Shown here: positions 56,925-64,000 of the stretch, piece after piece | How positions within the stretch are numbered: position 1 is the first letter of the stretch | Layout: each line of letters starts with the position of its first letter | Assembly (NCBI GenBank): GCA_014529385.2 | Contig: CM043963.1 | Coordinates: forward strand, 65,401,395 to 65,465,394 | Length of the DNA stretch: 64,000 bases | Direction of reading: 5' to 3' | Source: Adiantum capillus-veneris | Lineage: Eukaryota; Streptophyta; Polypodiopsida; Polypodiales; Pteridaceae | Translations under genes and position numbers: made by a program | Notes under the pieces: model-generated | Databases searched by the model: none | Seen by the model: the letters and a program-made list of their open reading frames with translations, nothing else | What the model was told of the DNA's origin: nothing

Positions 56925-57425
56925 CCGCCTACATATCATCCTGTAGCGGAACAAGTGTTCTTAAGTGAAAGACCCATAGCTGCTAGAAATGCATGTGTGA
57001 GTCATGAGCTTCAAACAGAAATTAGATATGTGGTAGATCATAGGCCACTTCAAGGTCAATATCAAGTATTGCCACAACAACCAATACGTCCATGTGACAG
57101 ATGTGGTAGTAGTGATCACTTGATTAAGGATTGTCCACACCATGATATCATGATAAATGTATATTGTAATGAGTGTGCAATCACACATATGATTTTGGAT
57201 TGTCCTAAGAATCCAAGAAAGAAAGGTAAAATGCAACCACATGTTACCTTTCCTTCTACCAGCAAATTAGAGAAAGAACGAGCCGCAACAAAAGGAGAGA
57301 CGACAACAACAACAGAGCAAGAAACCATTGCAAAAGAACAGGTGCTTAAACAACAAGAAGATGAAAGTAAGCAAGTTGCTCCAGCAAACGTTGTCACAAG
57401 AGCACAAGCAAAAGTGCAAGAGTAG
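56925..57425 (+). pseudogene. Gag nucleocapsid region with two further knuckles
   Basis: Open from 56955. A classical knuckle C-x2-C-x4-H-x4-C (CDRCGSSDHLIKDC) is followed by a short one C-x2-C-x3-H-x4-C (CNECAITHMILDC), then a Lys/Glu/Thr-rich tail ending ANVVTRAQAKVQE before TAG. V-V-T-R-A-x-A is a common gag-protease junction motif in plant gypsy elements. The short knuckle recurs almost unchanged at 61926-61964. Confidence 0.75.
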
Positions 57426-58282
57426 AAGCCTACAAATGGAGAGACTAGTAAGAGTTCCAAAAGTCGTAGAAACTCTAGACGAGCAAGAAGGACTAGAATG
57501 AAAGCGAGACTAGAAAGGGAGAAAGGAGAAGAAAAGGCTGTTACAGCTGAGTTGGAAACAACTCAAGAGCAACAGACACAGCAAAGGGAAGCTGAAACCC
57601 TTAAACCAGTTGAGGCACCCAAGAGGCTAGTTCAGGAGGATCTGTCCTAGTGGACAAAGTCAATGAGCCTTTAGACGTGATTTTACAGGCTTATGAGGCT
57701 AGATTGGCAAATAGACAGACCTTAGAACAAAGATGGATGACCCATCCTTATCCCAAACTAGAGAAGCAGAGGCTAGAAATGTGTAAGCAGCTCATTATAA
57801 CTGCTCAAGCATTGCTAGAACCACCTCCACCAGAATTGAAGGATAAGATAGTCACCCCAGTGCACAAAGACAAGAGCATTAAAGTAGACGAATTGCCTAG
57901 AGAAGAGGTGGATCATAGGTAAGAACCACTGCCAAGGTCGCGAGACTCGAGGGTAGTCCAAAATACAACAGATGAATCAATGAGGGATTTCCCACCCTAT
58001 GTTCCTATAGTTGAGGAGCAGTGGCCAGAGGAGTTATGGAAGGCTGTCCGAGATGCCCAAAAAAGAGAAGAGGATGCTGGACCAACACCATTTCCTGAAA
58101 TCACATTAGATAGACCACAAATGAGTGTTGATGTGAGGTCATATTATGGTGATGTAGGATCGATAGCCTCTGAAGAAATTAGACCTGCATCGTTAAGAAC
58201 TTTGCCACAGTACATGGGAGATTTTGAGGCAAAGTTTGAGATTGTGAGAGTTCCATCACAGAGGCTAGGACGGACAAAATAA
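57426..58282 (+). pseudogene. Linker between knuckles and protease
   Basis: A basic then acidic linker with a frameshift before 57650 and stops at 57920-57922 and 58280-58282. The open parts read DVILQAYEARLANRQTLEQR and TPFPEITLDRPQMSVDVRSYY. No domain is recognised. It joins gag to the protease in the same order as in related elements. Confidence 0.5.
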
Positions 58283-58830
58283 TTGGACACAAAAAATTTG
58301 ACTGACTTGCTATCCACGCCAGTGAAGTGCACAATTACGTTGGCAGAACTTTTGAAAATCGGGCCAAGTATGTGGACGGATATAGGAAAATGCTTGGAAA
58401 AAATTGGGATCAAAAGCCCGTTAAGGTTCCTGGAAAAAGAGCTAGATGAGATCGAGAAGCCTAGATCAAATGTAAGACCAGTACCTCTGAACAAAGTAGG
58501 ACAGTACTGTGAAGGAGAAGATGGTAATGCCACTTTGCCTGTCGACTTCAATGGGATTGAAACGAAAGCTATACTTGACAGTGGAGCAGGAATTGCCATA
58601 GCAACAAAACGAATATGGGAGGAATGGGGTAGGCCCGCCTTTAGAACAACCAGAATAAAATTAAAGTTAGAGGATAAGCATGTGGAAAGACCCACGGGAT
58701 TGCTAGAAACGATAGTGGTGTCTTCTTGTGGTATAGAGTATGTGCATAATTTTGCCATAGTTGACTTTGGCAAGAAAAATAACTATGAAATCATCCTTGG
58801 AAGACCATTCATGAGACAACTCAAGATGGT
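58283..58830 (+). pseudogene. Aspartic protease of the giant element, split by a solo LTR
   Basis: Open from 58283 in frame with the preceding linker. The retropepsin fold shows GNATLPVDFNGIETKAILDS with active site D-S-G-A (Asp at residue 99), IAIATKRIWEEWG, and the closing strand motif YEIILGRPFMRQLKMV. Coding is interrupted exactly after the last codons by the solo LTR (target duplication ATGGT) and resumes at 61401 as MVQDWGYDYLYLRH. The apparent continuation to a stop at 58870 is LTR sequence. Confidence 0.85.
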
Positions 58831-61400
58831 GAGGCGGTCCGGGGTGGGCAACAAGAAGAGCGGCCTCTAAACACCCTTCGAGGCTCCCGTACTGCTCAAT
58901 TGGGGCTGGGGCAAGCACAATCAGAGACAACAACAACCCACAACCAGAAACCAAACAAGAAAAGGGGCACCACCTAGTTGTAGATGTGAACTAGGAAGCA
59001 CGTGATATCTCCTTGTACTCAAACACACAAAGAGAGGGGAATGCAAGATAGCCATACACACCAAACACAAACATTCACCACGCCAGAGAGAGGTAAAGCG
59101 CACAAATCAACTTGAGCAACTCAGTCTTAGCCTTAAAGACTAGATGCACACAAAGCTTGATGAGAAATAGAGAGACAACACAAAACTTGACCTTGTTGCC
59201 AATACACAAATTGTCTTAGGGTCACGGGATCCCTCTCACCGAGCACCCTCTTACAATTGAAAGTTTTGGCAAACAATTCAACAAGCCCTCAAACCACCAA
59301 GCATGAAATGGCACAACAAGCTTCAAGGACAATATACCTTCAACCACCTGATGAGCCAACTTATCAAATCAATTTGGAGAGAAGAGTCGTAGTTGCAGCA
59401 TACAATTGCACCCAAAACTATGAATCTTATTTATGGACAAGAGTAGGCTACAAGTGTGATTGCAGAGTATAGTATCACTCCACTCCTCTAGATGGCATAA
59501 CTAACTTCAAGCTTCTCCATGCACCTATGTGTAGTGATGGAATAGAGCACTCACACTGCACACTCTACACAACTAGGCTTGAAGAGTGGTGTGTTATGTG
59601 TTGAGAATGGTGTGGTGTAGTGTGATCATATGATGATTTACAAGGGAGAGAAGGGCTCTATTTATAGGTTTTAGAAGCCCCGATTTGGATTAGGCCTAAT
59701 CAAGTTTATTTGAAGGAATAAAAGATTATGCATATTTTTATTTTTTTTAATGAGGGTGGGTCTCTCTTGTCCTTTGAGTCACATGGATGTGGGCTCAAGG
59801 GAAGAGAATTATTGAGGATGAAAGGAGAGAGGGATTGAGTGAATAATTTGGGAGTGCCTACTCTAATAGAGGGTGCATTTTACAATAAGGTTAGTGGTTA
59901 GTAGTTAGTAATTATCACTAAAAAATATTTACAAAATCATTCATCAAATGGTGAGATATATGATGAGAAAAGTTAGAGAAGGGATAAGCTTGTAAAGCAA
60001 GGTTGAAGCTTGGAGAAGTTGACATTCACCTCTTTACAGCACCGGTAGAAGAAGCGGTCAGCATGGGGAAGTAGCGCGTGTCGATGAAGCTATGTTATCT
60101 TCAAACCTTGGAAAATTCATGATAAAGCCTTCATTTGCAGAGGTTAACCTTGGATTTTTGCTGATTTTTTGAAGTTCTTAACAAAGATGAATAGAGTATG
60201 GTAATATGGACATATATGTAGAGAGAAAGGGGGACACATAGGGTGTAGAAATGGAGGATGAAGGCTATGGAGGTGCGAGAGATGTGGCAATGGTGAAGAG
60301 GGTGAATTAGGACATGGGAGTTGCAGGTTTGGGAGTGGGAAGGAGAGGGAGGAGTGTGTGTGAAAGAGGAAAATGATAAAGTGGAAGAGGGAGTGTGGCT
60401 CCATAGCATGGGCAAACTGGGGTCCACCAATAAAATCATAGCTCAGCTCGTAGCTCAAAAAAATATGAAAAAAATTTGAGGTGAAAGTTCAGCTCACGAG
60501 CTACAACTTTTGTTTGTATCACCTTTTCAAATTCGGGGAGCATGTGATCTTTAAAAATTCAGCAAAACCGACTGTTTTTTCCACTGCACAAGGTCCTTGT
60601 GAGGTCCTTTTTTGGATGATTCTTTTGAATACCTCCAAGAGTGAGCTCCCCATGGTGCATGCATGCATTCCACATAGCCTTGACCTTATTTGGTAGGTCT
60701 ATAATTGAAGATATTGTTGAGATCATGATATAAATGAATAGTACAACTAAGAAAATCAAATATTGAGGGGTCTAAAAAATATGTACATGTCAAATATAAA
60801 TAATATAGGTGGAAAAAATATAATGGGGTCAAAATAAATCTCTCTCATTATAAGTCTACCATAAAAAGATGAATATTTCTGGTGGTCTAATTTATGAGAG
60901 TAATAGAGAATAGATGTAGGAAAGAAAAAATGACAATAGTGAAAAAATATACACATAAATAGAACTAGTTTTTTTGGATTTTTGTTGGGATGGAGTTACA
61001 CCAAAAATAAGAGAAGCTTGCATGAAATTATTTTTATATGGAATAAAGAGTATGCAAAATGGCAAAAAATATGGTAATGGTGAGTCAATGTACATAGCGT
61101 AAATAACACACACCTAAGTATAAATATTTAAATAAATACCAAAATAATTATGAAAAATCCTTTTATTTAGGCCCTATATACAATAAAATATTTACACATA
61201 ATATACTTTCTTTTTTTTTTTGGCTCAACTAGCCCAATGACTAGCTAATTAAGGGTTTTTAAGAAGATATGGGAAAAGTCCCCTAACTCACACACACCTA
61301 TATACAGTGAAATGGTAGGGATAGCCACAGTGTTTGGATGATTTTGGTAGGGTGGGTTAACTCACTATGGCAATTACGGAGAGCCGAAAAACGGCTATCA
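58831..61400 (-). mobile_element. Solo LTR, 2.57 kb, with ATGGT target duplication
   Basis: The insert lies between ATGGT at 58826-58830 and ATGGT at 61401-61405, inside the protease frame. If the T is assigned to the insert, its plus strand runs TGAGGCGG...CTATCA, the TG...CA of an LTR; on the minus strand it then also starts TG. A TATA box in minus orientation and lack of coding sequence favour a solo LTR on the minus strand. The block near 60400-60600 resembles the LTR of the left gypsy element (5430-5590). It has no internal direct repeat, so it is not a two-LTR element. Confidence 0.75.
59659..59666 (-). promoter_or_regulatory. TATA box in the solo LTR
   Basis: The minus strand reads CCTATAAATAGAGCCC, a good plant TATA context. 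It supports the minus orientation of the LTR. Confidence 0.5.
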
Positions 61401-63407
61401 ATGGTACAAGATTGGGGTTATGATTATCTATACTTGAGACATGCTGAAACCACAACACGTGTAAATATGAGAAATCATAGTTACCAAGATGTAACTAGAA
61501 CGTCCGTGGAAGATTTTGATTCTGCAACACAAAGTGGATCAACAGACCATCCGTGGATGGGAAAAAGGAAAGAAATCTGGATGTGCGGAGCATCGGAGTG
61601 TAGTGACTTTGGGAGAAATGAGAATGCCTTAGAGAGGGTCTTAGAAGATGATGCTTACATAAGAGAACCTTTTCCGGAAGAGGCGTTAGAACCGCTAGAG
61701 TGGACTCAGATATTGGCTACTTTGGATGTCTGTGTTAATGAGACCACACCAACAAAATTTTGCGATGAGAATGGGTATGACATAGTCCCCTACTACATGC
61801 TAAGGGTTATGGGTGAGACAGATGACGAATCTGAGTATGAGTTCGAAACAGGGTTATCATCTATGGGGATAACACAAAACCAGATACCTAGCCCGAATAC
61901 TGGTCATATAGAAATAGGTGCTCTTTGCGATCAGTGTGCGATAACACACTTGATTACAAACTGTCCAACTCGAATGCATAGTACAAAGGAGGAGCCGCAA
62001 GTCAACGAAGCAAAGTTGCAGGAAGAAGGGCTAAGATTCAAAGAAGATGCTTCAGGTCCAGCGCCTACAAACGAGCAATATGAAGACTTGGAATCAATCA
62101 AAGAAGAGGTGCAGCAAGTGACAGGAAGTTCAGACACTATTGGTGACATTTCAACAGCTGAAGTCGAGGAAGAAGAGCCTATGACTCTACAGGAACCAAA
62201 TGTTGATTTTGTCTCTCCAAAAGACATATCAGAGGAAATGGTGGTCAAGCAAGAGCTAGAACACACAGATAAACTCAGAAGTGTGAACAATGAAGAAGAA
62301 GACGACAAGGAGTCCAGGCCAAAGATTGCTCAAGTCACTCAAGAGAACACAGGCAATCTAGTACCAAAGAAGATCAACTTTTTGCTAAGTGCACAAGACG
62401 GAGTCAAGATTAATTTTATGGCAGAAATTGATACAAATTCCACGACTAATGTCATGTCATATGGCATGTGGTTACTTCTAGGTAAGCCAAAGCCTTATGA
62501 TATTCAGATAAAGGTAAATCTCTCACCTGAAGTAGATGTTATAAGTATGGGGATTGCAGAAGCTACTCTCCAACTACACTCGCAGAATGTCAAAGAAAAA
62601 TTCTTGGTGGTAGATTCTCGACAAATGGGAACACACTTGATTTTGTCCAAGCCATGGGCAAAAGTCTTTGAAAACGAGCCTGAATCTTCAACAATGGTTA
62701 TCACAACAAGCTATCAAGTGGCAACAGAGATCAAGCCTACGACAGTTCAAAGATTCTTGGCTATTAAAAAAGGCAAAGCTAAAATAAGCCCACAGTCTCT
62801 AGCCCAGCCAATGCAAGTGCAAGACAAAGCCTCTACATCAAAAACCAAACCATCAACAAAACAATGGAAACCCAAGCAAAAAGTCTATCAACCAAAGTTT
62901 CCATCACCCGAAAGCCTCCAAAGGAAGTCAAAACAGGTCAACCAAGTGCTAGTATCCAAGGCACAGATTAAAGTTAATGATCCAATTTGGATACAATCAC
63001 AGGAACAACCTCAACAAGCACAGGTAACAGGATGGATCACATCAAGCGAGTCAATTATTGCACAAGGCTACAAGAAAGGAAATTCAGATGTTTGGGTCAA
63101 CAAGCCCAAGATAACAACTTGGCGATATCCATCCCATGACAACCAATCAGTCAGGAATCAACAAAGCCATCAACGTCAATCACATAACTCAATCAAGAGA
63201 AAGGACAGGTACAAAAAGCAAAAGAGAAGGTCTTCAATTGGACAAACCATACGACAAGTTTGGGTAATGAAATCAGAATTCTACCAGACTACCCAACAAA
63301 GTCAAGTGAAGATCACCTCCAAGCAAGTCCAAAGATTCATTCCAGTCGAGTTACTCGAAGCACAAGGATTCTATGAGGTAACTTTCAAATCTGGTTACCT
63401 AAGGTAG
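61401..63407 (+). pseudogene. Second knuckle and protease-like module with W-P/QGF repeats
   Basis: Open for 669 codons after the solo LTR. The nominal ATG at 61338 and its first 21 codons are LTR sequence. In the 61338 frame numbering: acidic region 95-170; short knuckle C197-x2-C200-x3-H204-x4-C209; Glu-rich linker to about 340; a protease-like fold 355-445 with D365-T-N-S-T where an active enzyme has D-S/T-G, and THLILSKPW matching the closing strand of the first protease; a Gln/Lys-rich tail with WITSSESIIAQGY, VWVMKSEFY and FIPVELLEAQGFYE. The function is unknown to me; an RT would be expected further on. The frame ends at TAG 63405-63407 after a one-base shift. The long opening in decayed surroundings is notable. 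Confidence 0.6.
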
Positions 63408-63976
63408 TAGCTTATCAAGGAATCACCAAGGAAAAGCAAGAAACATCAAGAAATGAAGAGCAGCCACCCGCTACACCCAAGAGTACTGCAACCTATAGAT
63501 GGATCCCTCGTCAATTACTACAAGAGCAAGGCTTTTACAAAAGTAACAGCCATATTTGGAAATTAAAGACAAGGTACCATCAAGTCAAAGAAGAAACAAG
63601 GCAAGTGGCAAAGGAGATCACACCAGGCCCAAGAACAATGTGGGTTCCAAAAACCGCGATTGAGGCTCAACAACAAGAAAGATACACAACTCCTTTACAG
63701 CCTCTTAACAACCAAAAGAAAGCAACGGTAAATGCGGAGGTCGCAGTTTTGAAGAACACTATCTCGAAGAAGAAGACTTCATCAACCATTGCTTCAACAT
63801 CAATACCTGTCTCATCAAGCAACCACAATTTGCTACCAAGGAATGAAGAGCAGATATATGCCAATGTATTGGACAACGTGGCATCTCAAACAGAAACTAA
63901 CGAGAAAGGCCTAAACATCAAAAGCATATGGAATTGGATTTCAGGCCGCGATCAGGTAAGTCCAAGTCACCATTAA
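63408..63976 (+). pseudogene. Continuation of the W-P/QGF repeat region
   Basis: Shifted one base relative to the previous segment, the reading continues from about 63385 through IWLPKVVAYQGITKE, YRWIPRQLLQEQGFYKSNSH, IWKLK and TMWVPKTAIEAQ to a TAA at 63974-63976. The repeated W-[IVL]-P ... Q-G-F-Y pattern spans the break, so the two frames are one decayed coding region. The low-complexity Ser/Thr/Lys end (KKKTSSTIASTSIPVSSS) precedes the stop. RT and the rest of the element must lie right of the window. Confidence 0.5.
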
Positions 63977-64000
63977 ACTTACATGGCATAAGAGTCTAGA

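Larger units (their letters stand above)
30355..64000 (+). mobile_element. Giant Athila/Tat-type gypsy element, right end outside window
   Basis: A plus-strand element has an LTR (30355-31424), a primer-binding site, a long leader, a tandem array carrying the gag start, gag, knuckles, protease and a second protease-like module, running off the window before any RT. Subtracting the nested Tat element (9.3 kb) and the solo LTR (2.6 kb) leaves over 21 kb of its own sequence, more than half of it the array. Continuity across the array is inferred from the partial sixth unit reading into gag. An alternative is two related elements joined by recombination. Confidence 0.65.

Noticed and set aside
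58144-58773. 209-codon minus-strand open frame
   Set aside because: Antisense shadow of the aspartic protease frame.
61338-61400. ATG at 61338 as start of a 689-residue protein
   Set aside because: The first 21 codons lie inside the solo LTR; the real coding sequence enters at the target duplication.

Overview
This is eukaryotic nuclear DNA, almost certainly from a land plant. Evidence for this: LTR retrotransposons of plant Ty3/gypsy (including Tat/Athila-like) and Ty1/copia types, primer-binding sites typical of plant elements, plant-style LINE remnants, long CT/GT microsatellites and no compact gene arrangement. No intact host gene, rRNA or functional tRNA was found. The species cannot be fixed from the sequence. 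The left-hand gypsy lineage looks to me more like those of non-flowering plants than of angiosperms, but this is a weak impression.

Layout. (1) 1-6142: a decayed gypsy element on the minus strand (LTR, integrase, RNase H, RT, LTR), inserted into a plus-strand copia element whose RT, RNase H and 3' LTR survive at 6143-8363. (2) 8364-11312: a (TC)n microsatellite, an unidentified exon-like open frame cut by a copia-like LTR, and a minus-strand copia gag remnant. (3) 11313-15514: a pair of LTRs enclosing only about 120 bp, a TRIM/LARD-like structure with a Met-type primer-binding site. (4) 13466-30168: a direct tandem duplication (copy A 13466-22899, copy B 22898-30168). Each copy carries the LTR, a decayed gene with an HUH/Rep-like endonuclease signature (H-x-H, then Y-x-x-K-D), a small retroposon with an 18-bp target-site duplication, G-homopolymers and a LINE 3' remnant. 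(5) 30355 to beyond 64000: one very large Athila/Tat-type gypsy element. It has an LTR ending at 31424, a primer-binding site of the Asp type, a leader with palindromes (AGTCTATCGCGATAGACT) about every 300 bp, and then a tandem array of five 2.42-2.48 kb units plus a partial sixth, each carrying the gag start. Gag, zinc knuckles, an aspartic protease and a second degenerate protease-like module follow. (6) Nested in it are a nearly complete Tat-lineage element with dual RNase H (38943-48259) inside array unit 3, and a solo LTR (58831-61400) that splits the protease region with an ATGGT target-site duplication.

Order of events. In the right half: large gypsy element, then internal tandem array, then Tat element insertion. 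The solo LTR is an independent later hit. In the middle: the LTR pair, HUH gene and retroposon were all in place before the tandem duplication, and each copy then decayed separately. The most unusual items are the paired HUH-like genes, the array growing inside a retrotransposon, the palindrome ladder and the protein with two protease-like modules and repeated W-[IVL]-P / Q-G-F-Y motifs.
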